From: Actinospica sp035493475
GTDB lineage: Bacteria; Actinomycetota; Actinomycetes; Streptomycetales; Catenulisporaceae
Direction: 5' to 3'
Length of the DNA: 64,000 nt
NCBI GenBank assembly: GCA_035493475.1
Contig: DATJIF010000186.1
Coordinates: 1-64,000, forward strand
The notes beneath the pieces were generated by a model that had not been told where the DNA came from, did not search any database, and saw nothing but the letters and a program-made list of their open reading frames with translations. Both the position numbers and the translations under genes were made by a program. Of the stretch, positions 16,198 to 23,923 are shown piece after piece (position 1 is the first letter of the stretch; every line of letters begins with the position of its first letter).

Positions 16198-16242
16198 CCA
16201 CGCGGCGGCCGTCGGATGATGACCCCGACGGCCGCCACGTGG
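16198..16242. terminator. Long perfect-stem hairpin, probable terminator of the DUF6083 gene
   Basis: CCACG-C-GGCGGCCGTCGG (16198-16215) pairs with CCGACGGCCGCC-A-CGTGG (16225-16242): 17 bp with one mismatch and a 9-base loop. On the minus strand it lies 12 bases after the stop of the gene at 16255-16650 and before the MFS promoter region. Confidence 0.75.
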
Positions 16243-16254
16243 TCTTTCCTTCGG

Positions 16255-16650
16255 TCATCGCTCCGAACGGGCCCGCCTTCGCACCCGCAGCGCCCGCCAC
16301 ATCCGCAGCAGTTCCGGATCCTCCGGCATGGCCTCCTCCGGGCAGACCGCGCGATGGTCGATCCGGCTCCAGCCGCCCGAGTCCAGTCCGGGCCACAGCT
16401 GCCCGCGCACCACGTGCCGCGCCGCGTCCTCCGGCACCCGCGCGCTCGGATACTCGCCCGGCACCACCGCGGCGAACCCCTCCCCGAGCGCGACCGGGAA
16501 GACCTCCACCGGCTGCTCGCACTTCGGGCACCGGTCCAGGCCGCGCCGCCGGTACCGATGCGGCTCCCGCTCACGCGGCAGCTGCCGCGCGGGCTGCGGC
16601 GGCGTCGCCCCGCCGCCCTCCGGCTCGAACTCCCACAGCGCGTCCTGCAC
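16255..16650 (-). CDS. DUF6083-like zinc-ribbon protein
   Basis: 131 residues. A conserved block HRYRRRGLDRCPKCEQPVEV carries a CPKC knuckle; a second possible ligand set is near RAVCPEE. This resembles the DUF6083 family common in streptomycetes, function unknown. The start is GTG 16650, only 16 bases from the divergent PPOX gene, so its promoter must lie within that neighbour. Confidence 0.65.
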   Translation of the reverse strand: MQDALWEFEPEGGGATPPQPARQLPREREPHRYRRRGLDRCPKCEQPVEVFPVALGEGFAAVVPGEYPSARVPEDAARHVVRGQLWPGLDSGGWSRIDHRAVCPEEAMPEDPELLRMWRALRVRRRARSER

Positions 16651-16666
16651 CCTCCCACCCTAATCT

Positions 16667-17089
16667 GTGGTGGTGAGACTGAACGAGCAGGAGTGCCGGG
16701 ACGCGTTCGCCGGGGCGCGGGTGGCGCGGCTGGCGACCGCCGGTGCGGACGGGGCGCCGCATCTGGTGCCGGTCACGTTCGCCGTCGAGGGTGACCGCGC
16801 GTACTTCGCCGTCGACGCCAAGCCGAAGAGCTCCGCGCGTCTCAGAAGGCTGCGGAATATCGAGGAGAATCCACAGGTCAGCCTGCTCGTCGACGAGTAC
16901 GACGAGGATTGGGAGCGGCTGTGGTGGGCGCGCGCCGACGGCCGTGCGTACGTGCTCGCGGCGGATTTGGCGGGCGCCCGGGACCTGCTGCGTGCCCGGT
17001 ATCCGCAGTACGCCGACGTGGCCCTGGACGGCCCGGTCGTGGAGATCGTGGTCAGTCGGTGGAGCGGCTGGCGCTACGCAGGGTCCTGA
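16667..17089 (+). CDS. PPOX-class F420-dependent oxidoreductase (TIGR03668 type)
   Basis: 140 residues with the split-barrel flavin/deazaflavin fold. Landmarks are RVARLATAGADGAPHLVPVTF, the central KPKSSARLRRLRNIEENP loop that contacts cofactor phosphates, and SLLVDEYDEDWERLWW, which is diagnostic of this actinobacterial F420 subgroup. It probably reduces an unknown small molecule with F420H2. Three GTG codons run in tandem (16667-16675). A -10 like TAATCT at 16661-16666 suggests a leaderless message starting at the third GTG (16673). Confidence 0.88.
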   Translation: MVVRLNEQECRDAFAGARVARLATAGADGAPHLVPVTFAVEGDRAYFAVDAKPKSSARLRRLRNIEENPQVSLLVDEYDEDWERLWWARADGRAYVLAADLAGARDLLRARYPQYADVALDGPVVEIVVSRWSGWRYAGS

Positions 17090-17703
17090 CGCGCATGCTG
17101 GCGCAGGAAGCCGTCCACGACGCCGTCCACGAAAGCGTCGTTCACCGTGTCGCCGCTGACGAGAACGCGGTGGTAGATCGGGCCGACGAGCTGGTCCACC
17201 GCCGCGTCCGTGTCGAGGTCGGCCGGTAGTTCGCCGCGTGCGACGGCGCGGTCCAGCGGGAGGCGGTCGCGGCGGCGCTGCTCGTCGAGGTAGTGCGTGC
17301 GCAGGTTCGCCGCGAAGGCCGGGTCGTGTTGCGCGTGGCCGATCAGGGCCCTGAACACGGCGCCCGCGTCGGCCTTGGTGAGGAAGTGCGCGAGGTGCCG
17401 CAGGTGGGCGCGCAGGTCCCGCTCCAGGTCGCCGTGGTCGGCGGGGGCGAGTTCCTCAGTCGCGTCCTGCAGGAAGGCGTCGAGCAGCACGTCCGTCTTC
17501 GAGCTCCACCAGCGGTAGACGGTCTGCTTGGACACGCCCGCGGCGGCCGCGATGCCCTCGATCGTGACGGCTCCGAAGCCCTTCGCGACCAGCAGGTCGT
17601 CGGCCGCGCGCAGCACCGCGAGCCGCGCGTCCTCGCTGCGTCCGTGCCGGTTGCCGCGGTGCGGCTGCTGCTGACTCGTCGTTGCTCCGGGTTCCCGCTC
17701 CAC
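17074..17703 (-). CDS. TetR family transcriptional regulator
   Basis: A 209-residue regulator. The N-terminal helix-turn-helix runs from ARLAVLRAADDLL through GFGAVTIEGIAAAAGVSKQT and VYRWWSSKTDVLLDAF. A helical ligand domain with RLPLDRAVARGELPADLD follows, the TetR_C_11-like arrangement. It is divergent from the O-methyltransferase gene at 17773, and the shared intergenic region holds a strong palindrome at 17738. It probably represses that gene and itself. Its 3' end overlaps the PPOX gene by 16 bases. Confidence 0.93.
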   Translation of the reverse strand: MEREPGATTSQQQPHRGNRHGRSEDARLAVLRAADDLLVAKGFGAVTIEGIAAAAGVSKQTVYRWWSSKTDVLLDAFLQDATEELAPADHGDLERDLRAHLRHLAHFLTKADAGAVFRALIGHAQHDPAFAANLRTHYLDEQRRRDRLPLDRAVARGELPADLDTDAAVDQLVGPIYHRVLVSGDTVNDAFVDGVVDGFLRQHARQDPA

Positions 17704-17737
17704 GGTCGTTACTCTACTTTCCCTCTCGCCGCCGCTC

Positions 17738-17766
17738 TAGACAAGACGATACGTTGCGTCTACTCT
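17738..17766 (+). promoter_or_regulatory. TetR operator spanning a leaderless promoter
   Basis: The 25-base dyad reads TAGAC-N3-ACG-ATA-CGT-N3-GTCTA (17738-17762). Its first bases, TAGACA (17738-17743), serve as a -35. TACTCT (17761-17766), 17 bases on, is a -10, and the ATG of the methyltransferase follows 6 bases later at 17773. The operator therefore covers the whole promoter, and the mRNA should begin at or next to the start codon. Confidence 0.65.
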
Positions 17767-17772
17767 AGCCGC

Positions 17773-18450
17773 ATGACCTCAACCCATGTCAGCACCCTGA
17801 ACGACCCGCGTGTCGCGTCCGCCCTCGAGCGCATGTTCGCCGACGCCGCGCGGGACGACGAGAACTGGAACCGCGCCCTCGGCGACCAGTCGACGGCGTT
17901 CGATTTCTCCACGGCGACCGCCCAGCAGCGCGCCGACACCGCCGCCGACATCTACATGCCGGTCTCGGTCGACGGCGGACGGCTGCTCTACTCGCTGATC
18001 CGCGCCGCGCGGCCGACGACCGTGGTCGAGTTCGGCATGTCCTTCGGCATCTCCACGCTGCACCTGGCCGCGGCCGTGCGCGACAACGGCGTCGGCCGCG
18101 TCGTGACCACGGAGATGTCCGCGAGCAAGGCCGCCGCCGCGCGCCGGACGTTCGCCGAGACCGGGCTCGACGACGTGATCACCGTGCTCGAAGGCGACGC
18201 GCTGGAGACGCTGCCCGCGCATGTGGCGGACGGTGTCGGCTTCGTGCTCCTCGACGGCTGGAAGGACTTGTACCTGCCGGTGCTGCGCTTACTCGAACCG
18301 CACCTCGCGCCGGGCACGCTGGTCATCGGGGACGACGCCGAGATGAAGAGCGTGCAGCCCTACCTCGACTACGTGCGCGAACCGGTGAACGGCTACACCA
18401 GCGTGCTGTTCCCGATCGAGGACGGCATGGAGATCAGCTGCCGCGCCTGA
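17773..18450 (+). CDS. SAM-dependent O-methyltransferase-like protein
   Basis: 225 residues of class I methyltransferase fold, close in plan to the catechol/caffeoyl-CoA type (methyltransf_3). The SAM-binding motif I region is TVVEFGMSFGISTLHLA. An acidic loop follows in VVTTEMSASKAAAARR, then GDALETLP, and motif IV is FVLLDGWKDLYLP. The substrate is unknown. It appears to be under control of the divergent TetR gene, which suggests induction by a small aromatic or toxic compound; this is inference. Confidence 0.88.
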   Translation: MTSTHVSTLNDPRVASALERMFADAARDDENWNRALGDQSTAFDFSTATAQQRADTAADIYMPVSVDGGRLLYSLIRAARPTTVVEFGMSFGISTLHLAAAVRDNGVGRVVTTEMSASKAAAARRTFAETGLDDVITVLEGDALETLPAHVADGVGFVLLDGWKDLYLPVLRLLEPHLAPGTLVIGDDAEMKSVQPYLDYVREPVNGYTSVLFPIEDGMEISCRA

Positions 18451-18553
18451 TCCGCATTCAAGCTGGTAAACGGATTGTCAGACCTCTCTCTGCTCTCAGC
18501 GAATAAGCCCGGATCCGCTTGCCCGGCGGAGAGCGGCGGCGCAAGATCGATAT

Positions 18554-19585
18554 ATGCGTATTCTCATCATCGGCGGTGGCAGGTTCCTCGGGCGGGCGTT
18601 CGCCGCCGAGGCCCTCGCCGCGGGCCACCAGGTGACCGTGTTCAACCGCGGCAGGCAGAGCGTCGACCTCGACGGCGTCCGCGTCGTGCGCGGTGACCGC
18701 GAGCAGCCGGAGGATCTCGCGCGGCTGGTCGCCGAGGCGGGCGCCGAGTCCCCGGCCGATCACGGCCCGATCTGGGACGCGGTCGTGGACACCTGCGGTT
18801 TCAAGCCGAAGATCGTCGGTGAGAGCGCGAGCGTGCTGCGGGACAAGGCGCGCGCGTATCTGTTCATCTCCAGCCTCAACGTGTACCGGGACTGGCCCGT
18901 GCAGCCGGTTCGGGACGGCTCGCCGAAGCAGGAGTGCGCGCCGGACGCGACAGAGGGCGAATACGGACCGCTCAAGGCCGGCTGCGAGCGCGCGATCCTG
19001 GAGCACTTCCCGGACCGCACGATCTGCATCGACGCGGGCCTGATCCTCGGCCCGCACGAGACCAGCGGCCGGCTCACCTGGTGGCTGCGGCGCATCGCCC
19101 GCGGCGGCGAGGTGCTGGCTCCCGGCGACCCCGGGCAGCACATCGGCCCGATCGACGCCCGCGACATCGCCGCGTTCGGCCTGCGCTGCATCGAGTACGG
19201 CCACTACGGCGCCTTCCCGACCGTCGGCCCCGGCACCGAGACCATGGCCGACATGCTCGAAGCCTGCGTCCGCGAGACGGCGTCCGGCGCCCGCCTCGTC
19301 TGGGCGCGCGACGAAGTGCTGCTCGCGCACAAGGTCCCCGAATGGAGCGGACTGCCCGCCTGGGTGTCCGCGTCCGGAGAGGCGGCCCAGGTCTGGGACG
19401 TCCACTCCGACCGCGCAGCCGAGGCGGGCCTGCGCACCCGCCCCATCGCCGAAACCGTCCGCGACACCTGGGCCTGGCTCCGTGACGTCGAAGGCCTCGA
19501 AGACGAGGACGGTCGCATCGGCGGCCACGGCATCGCCCCCGACCTCGAGGCGGCCGTGCTCAAGGAGGTGATGAGCGAAGGCTGA
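18554..19585 (+). CDS. NAD-dependent epimerase/dehydratase family protein
   Basis: 343 residues of extended-SDR fold. The dinucleotide motif is GGGRFLGRAF near residue 7. The catalytic Ser region is LFISSLNVY and the Tyr-x3-Lys is YGPLK. The sugar-nucleotide part is replaced by a variable C-terminal region containing WSGLPAWV. Related actinobacterial proteins are annotated as reductases or as epimerases acting on sugar nucleotides; the substrate is not evident. It stands alone. Confidence 0.85.
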   Translation: MRILIIGGGRFLGRAFAAEALAAGHQVTVFNRGRQSVDLDGVRVVRGDREQPEDLARLVAEAGAESPADHGPIWDAVVDTCGFKPKIVGESASVLRDKARAYLFISSLNVYRDWPVQPVRDGSPKQECAPDATEGEYGPLKAGCERAILEHFPDRTICIDAGLILGPHETSGRLTWWLRRIARGGEVLAPGDPGQHIGPIDARDIAAFGLRCIEYGHYGAFPTVGPGTETMADMLEACVRETASGARLVWARDEVLLAHKVPEWSGLPAWVSASGEAAQVWDVHSDRAAEAGLRTRPIAETVRDTWAWLRDVEGLEDEDGRIGGHGIAPDLEAAVLKEVMSEG

Positions 19586-19602
19586 GTTCCGCGCCGAGAG
19601 GC

Positions 19603-20304
19603 TCAGCGGCTCGTGCGGCTGCGTGCGGTCGCGGCCATGATGCCGGTGGCGAGTTGGTACTGCCCGAGGATGTAGGTGGCCATGATGGCGAAGCCGATGC
19701 CCTGGATCGTGTGCCAGTGCGCCAGGCCGCCCGCGATCAGGGTGTCGGAGAACAGGAAGAGCGCGCCACCCTGCGCGGCGCGGCTGTTGCCGGATGCGTA
19801 GGCGTGGATGGCCATGAGGGCCAGCAGCAGGCTGTAGCAGGCGACCGGGATGCGCATGTTCGCGGCGAGTCCGGACCAGAGCGAGGAGAGCAGCACGACC
19901 CAGAGAACCCCGTAGAACAGCGTCCCCGCCAGGAAGCGGCGGCGGTTGCGATGAGCACCGGCGCGGCGGAAAAGGGTGATGTAGCAGACGTGCGTCGTGG
20001 CGAATCCGGCCATGCCCACGAGGAACCACGTGCCGCTGAACAGCAGCATCGTGTCGCCGATCGTGGAACCGAGCAGCGCGACGAGCAGAAGCGGCGGAAC
20101 GCGTCGTCCCCTGGCGAGCAGCGCCAGCGCCAGCAGCGGCATGAGGAGCGGCTTCGTCAGATCGAAGGCGATCCTCGGCCCGGCGGCCTCGAACAGCAGG
20201 TTGAGCACGGCGACGACCGCGAAGGCGGGGCGTGCGTAGCGCGGCCACGCGGGTATCGGGGCCGGTGGCGTCAAGGGCTGCTGGGTCGCGGCGTCGGGAC
20301 TCAT
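19603..20304 (-). CDS. YhhN family membrane protein (lysoplasmalogenase-like)
   Basis: 233 residues with seven or eight predicted membrane helices. The YhhN/TMEM86 signatures are present: FDLTKPLLMPLLAL, the acidic GSTIGDTMLLF in helix 3, VCYITLFRR, and LFLFSDTLIAG near the C-terminus. The conserved aspartates in the membrane are the proposed catalytic residues. TMEM86 relatives hydrolyse the vinyl-ether bond of lysoplasmalogens; bacterial activity is known for only a few members. It is divergent from the methyltransferase gene at 20323. Confidence 0.9.
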   Translation of the reverse strand: MSPDAATQQPLTPPAPIPAWPRYARPAFAVVAVLNLLFEAAGPRIAFDLTKPLLMPLLALALLARGRRVPPLLLVALLGSTIGDTMLLFSGTWFLVGMAGFATTHVCYITLFRRAGAHRNRRRFLAGTLFYGVLWVVLLSSLWSGLAANMRIPVACYSLLLALMAIHAYASGNSRAAQGGALFLFSDTLIAGGLAHWHTIQGIGFAIMATYILGQYQLATGIMAATARSRTSR

Positions 20305-20322
20305 GAACGCTGAAGGTACCGT

Positions 20323-21159
20323 ATGCCCATGCCATGGGAACTGGACGATGCCCAGTGGGCCGACGTCGTCGGCACGCTGCGGGCTGCCGGATGCGTGTTC
20401 GCCGAGGATGAGGCCAAGCTGCTGTGCGAGGGCGCGGAAGATCGCGCGGCATTGGATCGGATGGTGGCCAGCCGAGTAGAAGGCACGCCGCTGGAGCTCG
20501 TCCTCGGGTGGGCGGAGTTCGGCGACGGCTTGCGGCTGATCGTAGAGCCGGGAGTCTTCGTGCCCCGGCAGCGGACGGTGTTCCTGGCCGAGCTAGCGTC
20601 CGAGTTCGTGGCGGCCGGCGACACCGTCATCGACCTATGCTGCGGCGCGGGTCCGATCGGCGCGTCCCTGCTGCACACGATGCGCCGCCGCGGCGACGGT
20701 GAGATCGAACTGCACGCCGCCGACGTGGACGACGTAGCTGTCCGCTGCGCCCGAAAGAACCTCGCCGCCGCGATCGACGACGGCCACGCCTTCGTGTACC
20801 AGGGCGACCTGGACGCCCCGCTGCCCTCCCACCTGGCGGGCCGCGTCAGCATCCTGACCGCGAACGTGCCCTACGTGCCGAGCGACGAGATCTCGTTCCT
20901 CCCCTCCGAGGCACGAGACCACGAGCCGATGACCGCCCTAGACGGCGGCGGCGACGGCCTGGACCTGCTCCGCCGCGTGGCGAACGCCGCCCCGCATTGG
21001 CTGCGCCCCGGCGGCAGGCTGCTCATCGAGATCAGCGATCGCCAGCAGGAGGCCGCCGCAGCCGCGTTCCAGGAGGCGGGCCTTGAACCGAACGTCCACG
21101 AATCAGAGGACTACGGCACGACCGTCCTGGTCGGCCGGCGACCGGATTCCGACGCCTGA
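20323..21159 (+). CDS. PrmC-related N5-glutamine methyltransferase
   Basis: 278 residues with the PrmC plan: an N-terminal helical domain with RVEGTPLELVLGWAEF, the link VFVPRQRTVFLAE, SAM motif I in VIDLCCGAGPIGASLL, and the catalytic motif as NVPYVP where release-factor PrmC has NPPY. It matches the PrmC-related group TIGR03704 instead of true PrmC, so the protein substrate may not be a release factor. A -10 like TACCGT at 20317-20322 suggests a leaderless start at the second ATG (20329). Confidence 0.85.
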   Translation: MPMPWELDDAQWADVVGTLRAAGCVFAEDEAKLLCEGAEDRAALDRMVASRVEGTPLELVLGWAEFGDGLRLIVEPGVFVPRQRTVFLAELASEFVAAGDTVIDLCCGAGPIGASLLHTMRRRGDGEIELHAADVDDVAVRCARKNLAAAIDDGHAFVYQGDLDAPLPSHLAGRVSILTANVPYVPSDEISFLPSEARDHEPMTALDGGGDGLDLLRRVANAAPHWLRPGGRLLIEISDRQQEAAAAAFQEAGLEPNVHESEDYGTTVLVGRRPDSDA

Positions 21160-21253
21160 AAGCTGACCGGGGCTGCGGTCCGATGAGGGCCGAACGGGTG
21201 AGTGACGGCACGTTAGGCGAGGGGGATCCACTCCAGCGCGGAATCATCGGGCC

Positions 21254-21904
21254 ATGGCTTCATCTCGGATCGGCTCGCTGGTCGTCGCGGTGTACAGACT
21301 CGCCGTCGCCGCGCTGGCCGCCTACACGCTCGGTGTCGCGTGCAACAGGGCGTCGACTCCGCCGGACGGCGTCGGCACGGCCAACTTCTTCAGCTACTTC
21401 ACCATCCTCAGCAACATCTTCGTGACGCTGGTGTTCGCGATCGGCGGGGTCGCGCTGCTGCTCGGCCGACGCGGGGTGCCGGACGGGCTGCGCGGGGCGG
21501 TGGCCTGCTACATCAGCGCGACCGGCCTGATCTACGCGGTCGTGTTGCGGGCGGACGCGCAGGAGGCGGGGAACGTCGCGCTGTGGATCGACAACGTCCT
21601 GCACGTGGTCACGCCTATCGCCGTGTTCCTCGACTGGCTCGCCGTGCCGCCGCGTACCCGGCAGCCGTACTCGATCGTCGGGTACTGGGTGCTGTTCCCT
21701 ATCGCCTACGTCACGTACTCGCTGATCAGGGGGCACTTCGTCGACTGGTACCCGTATCCGTTCCTGGACCCGCGTGGACGGGGCTACGCGCACGTCGCCC
21801 TCGAGTGCGTCGTGATCGCGGTGGCCATCGTGGCGGTCTGTTTCCTGGTGGCCTGGCTCGGACGCGCATTACGACGTAAGGTGAGTAGTGATGTAATCGT
21901 GTAA
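21254..21904 (+). CDS. Pr6Pr family membrane protein
   Basis: 216 residues with six predicted membrane helices. Conserved features are the N-terminal FFSYFTILSNIFVTLVF, the internal Tyr-Ile-Ser stretch YISATGLIYAVVL, DNVLHVVTPIAVFLDWL with the family His, and GHFVDWYPYPFLDP with an extracytoplasmic aromatic loop. This fits the Pr6Pr family, distantly like the FAR-17a/AIG1 hydrolase-type membrane proteins. Function is unproven in bacteria. Confidence 0.85.
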   Translation: MASSRIGSLVVAVYRLAVAALAAYTLGVACNRASTPPDGVGTANFFSYFTILSNIFVTLVFAIGGVALLLGRRGVPDGLRGAVACYISATGLIYAVVLRADAQEAGNVALWIDNVLHVVTPIAVFLDWLAVPPRTRQPYSIVGYWVLFPIAYVTYSLIRGHFVDWYPYPFLDPRGRGYAHVALECVVIAVAIVAVCFLVAWLGRALRRKVSSDVIV

Positions 21905-21924
21905 TCGAGCATGGGGAGCAGCTC

Positions 21925-22497
21925 ATGATCAAGGGAATGGGCGGCGGCCGCGGACGCTGGGGCGCCGCGCAGCAGGGACCCGAGCCGCTGTCCGACGAGG
22001 AGGCCAAGGCCTGGTTCGCCGGACGGCTGCCGGACGACTGGTTCACCGCGACGCCCGAGGTGACGGTGGACCGCGAGGAGATCCTCGTGGTCGGCACGCT
22101 GCCCGGTCTGGACGAGGAGTTCGCCGACGCCGCCGCCCTGGCCGCCGCGCACGCGGGCCGGATCAGCCGGTTCCGCGAGCAGACCAGGGACGAGCGGATC
22201 GAGATCGCCCGCCAGGCCGAGCACCGCTTCGCCCGCAAGGTCGCCTGGGGCGCGCGCCTCGGCGAGACGACCGAACTCTTCACGGTCCTGTCGGTGCCCG
22301 TGATGACCCGCCTGCGCCAGCCCGAGCGCATCGTGCTGGACACCCTCGTCGCGGCAGGCGTGGCACGCTCCCGCTCCGAGGCCCTCGCCTGGGCCGTCCG
22401 CCTCGTCGGAGAACACGCCGACGGCTGGCTGGGCGAGCTCCGCGAGGCGATGACCCGGGTGGAGGACCTGCGGAATCAGGGCCCGGATCTGGACTGA
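21925..22497 (+). CDS. Conserved actinobacterial protein of unknown function
   Basis: 190 residues, soluble. After a Gly-rich start come PLSDEEAKAWFAGRLPDDWF, a strand pair around EEILVVGTLPG, and a helical C-terminus with RLRQPERIVLDTLVAAGVAR and SRSEALAWAVRLVGEHAD. That C-terminal part looks like the ribbon-helix-helix/ParD-like or DNA-binding helices of many small regulators, but I cannot assign it. It begins at ATG 21925 after ggggagc and stands 20 bases behind the Pr6Pr gene, perhaps in one operon. Confidence 0.75.
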   Translation: MIKGMGGGRGRWGAAQQGPEPLSDEEAKAWFAGRLPDDWFTATPEVTVDREEILVVGTLPGLDEEFADAAALAAAHAGRISRFREQTRDERIEIARQAEHRFARKVAWGARLGETTELFTVLSVPVMTRLRQPERIVLDTLVAAGVARSRSEALAWAVRLVGEHADGWLGELREAMTRVEDLRNQGPDLD

Positions 22498-22514
22498 GTG
22501 AGCGGATGGCGAGG

Positions 22515-22592
22515 GCGGGTCGGGCGGTCGCGGTCGAGGTCAGGTCGGCGACGGCGGGTCGGGTCGTCGCGGCCGCGGTCTAGGTCAGGCCG
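22515..22592. repeat. Two imperfect 39-base direct repeats
   Basis: GCGGGTCGGG begins each unit (22515 and 22554), and each then runs through a GTCGCGG and a GGTC segment. The repeats fill the gap between the stop at 22497 and the convergent thioesterase gene, running just into the 3' end of the latter. They may be a replication-slippage duplication with no function. Confidence 0.5.
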
Positions 22593-23070
22593 TCGGGGGC
22601 GGAGTCGCCGGGAGGGACATGACCATCAGGGACGAGGTGGCGGTGGCGATGAGGCGGCCCGCCTCGTCGGTGAGGGTGGCTTCGGCGGTGCGGACCTTGC
22701 GGCCGCGGTGGACCACGCGGCCTTCGACGCGGAGTTCGCCGCCGTCGACGGCGCCGGCTCTGATGTAGCGGACTGAGATGTCCAGGGAGGTGTAGGCCTG
22801 GCTGGCGGGCAGGGTGGTGTGTACCGCGCAGGCCATGGCGGAGTCGAGGAGGGTGGCCGCGATGCCGCCGTGCAGGGCGCCCAGGGGGTTGGCGAACTCG
22901 GGGCGGGTCTTGCAGGTGAAGACGATCCGGCCGTCCTCGACCTCGGGGCAGCGGATGTCCAGCAGGGACGCGATGCCCATCGGCTCGAACTTGCCGTCGC
23001 GGTAGAGCTCGAACAGGCGCAGGCCGTCGAGGGCCGCCGGCGGTGCGGATGCGGGCTGCTGAGTGGGCAC
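22585..23070 (-). CDS. PaaI family hotdog thioesterase
   Basis: 161 residues with the hotdog fold. The PaaI-type active region is visible as ANPLGALHGGIAATLLDSAMACAV, where HGG and the Asp on the long helix form the catalytic site for acyl- or aryl-CoA hydrolysis. The C-terminal strands SLDISVRYIRA and RTAEATLTDEAGRLIATAT follow. GTG 23070 is taken as the start. It is divergent from the TetR gene at 23159, and tandem palindromes between them suggest it is the target of that regulator. Confidence 0.9.
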   Translation of the reverse strand: MPTQQPASAPPAALDGLRLFELYRDGKFEPMGIASLLDIRCPEVEDGRIVFTCKTRPEFANPLGALHGGIAATLLDSAMACAVHTTLPASQAYTSLDISVRYIRAGAVDGGELRVEGRVVHRGRKVRTAEATLTDEAGRLIATATSSLMVMSLPATPPPTA

Positions 23071-23108
23071 GGCGGTCCTCCGGGGCGGCGGCGGGGCGGC
23101 GGGCGAGG

Positions 23109-23135
23109 TTGACGACGTCAAGTTGACAACGTCAA
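23109..23135. promoter_or_regulatory. Tandem TetR-type operators TTGAC-N3-GTCAA
   Basis: Two palindromes of the same design lie one base apart: TTGAC-GAC-GTCAA (23109-23121) and TTGAC-AAC-GTCAA (23123-23135). They lie between the divergent thioesterase and TetR genes. The TTGAC arms could also serve as -35 elements, so binding would repress both. Confidence 0.6.
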
Positions 23136-23158
23136 TCTGCCGCGTGTCAACTGGCGCA

Positions 23159-23923
23159 ATGAGTAGCCGACAGGTGACGCGGACCGGGGTCGAGACGCGG
23201 ACCGGAGCGGAGACGCGGACGCGCGTGCGGACTCGGGCGCGGGCCGGGGAGGGGGCGTTGCTGCGTGAGGAGATCCTGCGCGCGGCCGAGGCGCTGCTCG
23301 ACGAGGCGGGGGACGAGTCGGCGCTGACGTTGCGGGCTGTGGCCGCGCGGACCGGCGTGACCACTCCGGCCGTTTATCGGCACTTCGCGGACAAGAGCGC
23401 GCTGATCGCGGCGGTCTGCATGCGGGTGTGGGAGTCGCTGGGTACTGCGGTGCGTGAGGCGATCGAGGCGGCCGACGATCCGTTCCAGGGGTTGCGGCAC
23501 GGGGCGGTCGCGTACATGCGGTTCGGCATCGACCATCCGGTGCACTACCGGCTGCTGATGATGGGGCGTCCGCCGCGGCCCGGCGAGCCGCATCCGGAGC
23601 GCGAGGCTGCGATGGCGTGCCTCGAGTACATGGCTGGAGCGATCCGGCCGTGTGTCGAGATGGGGGTGCTGCGCGGCGATCCGCAGCACATCGCGTTGCG
23701 CTCGATCACTGCCATGCACGGGTGTATCGCGCTGGCGATCGCGCATCCCTACTTCCCCTGGCCCGAGGACGCCGAGCAGTTCCTGGACGAGGTCGCGCGC
23801 ATGGCGGGCCTCGGCTCGGCCGCGCTCGGCTGGCTCACGAGCGGGCCGCGCCGGGACGTGCCGAGTGCCGAGGCGTATGCCGCGTCGTTCCAGGCGTGGG
23901 CGGGTCAGTTCCAGGGGTCGTAG
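23159..23923 (+). CDS. TetR/AcrR family regulator (WHG-domain type)
   Basis: 254 residues. An unusual Arg/Thr-rich repeated N-terminus (RTGVETRTGAETRTRVRTR) precedes the DNA-binding domain: LREEILRAAEALLDE, ALTLRAVAARTGVTTPAVYR, HFADKSALIAAV. The C-terminal WHG-type ligand domain contains GIDHPVHYRLLMMGRP. Such regulators often sense acyl-CoAs, in keeping with the divergent thioesterase gene. The N-terminal basic tail could add DNA contacts. Its 3' end overlaps the convergent lipoprotein gene by 19 bases. Confidence 0.9.
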   Translation: MSSRQVTRTGVETRTGAETRTRVRTRARAGEGALLREEILRAAEALLDEAGDESALTLRAVAARTGVTTPAVYRHFADKSALIAAVCMRVWESLGTAVREAIEAADDPFQGLRHGAVAYMRFGIDHPVHYRLLMMGRPPRPGEPHPEREAAMACLEYMAGAIRPCVEMGVLRGDPQHIALRSITAMHGCIALAIAHPYFPWPEDAEQFLDEVARMAGLGSAALGWLTSGPRRDVPSAEAYAASFQAWAGQFQGS

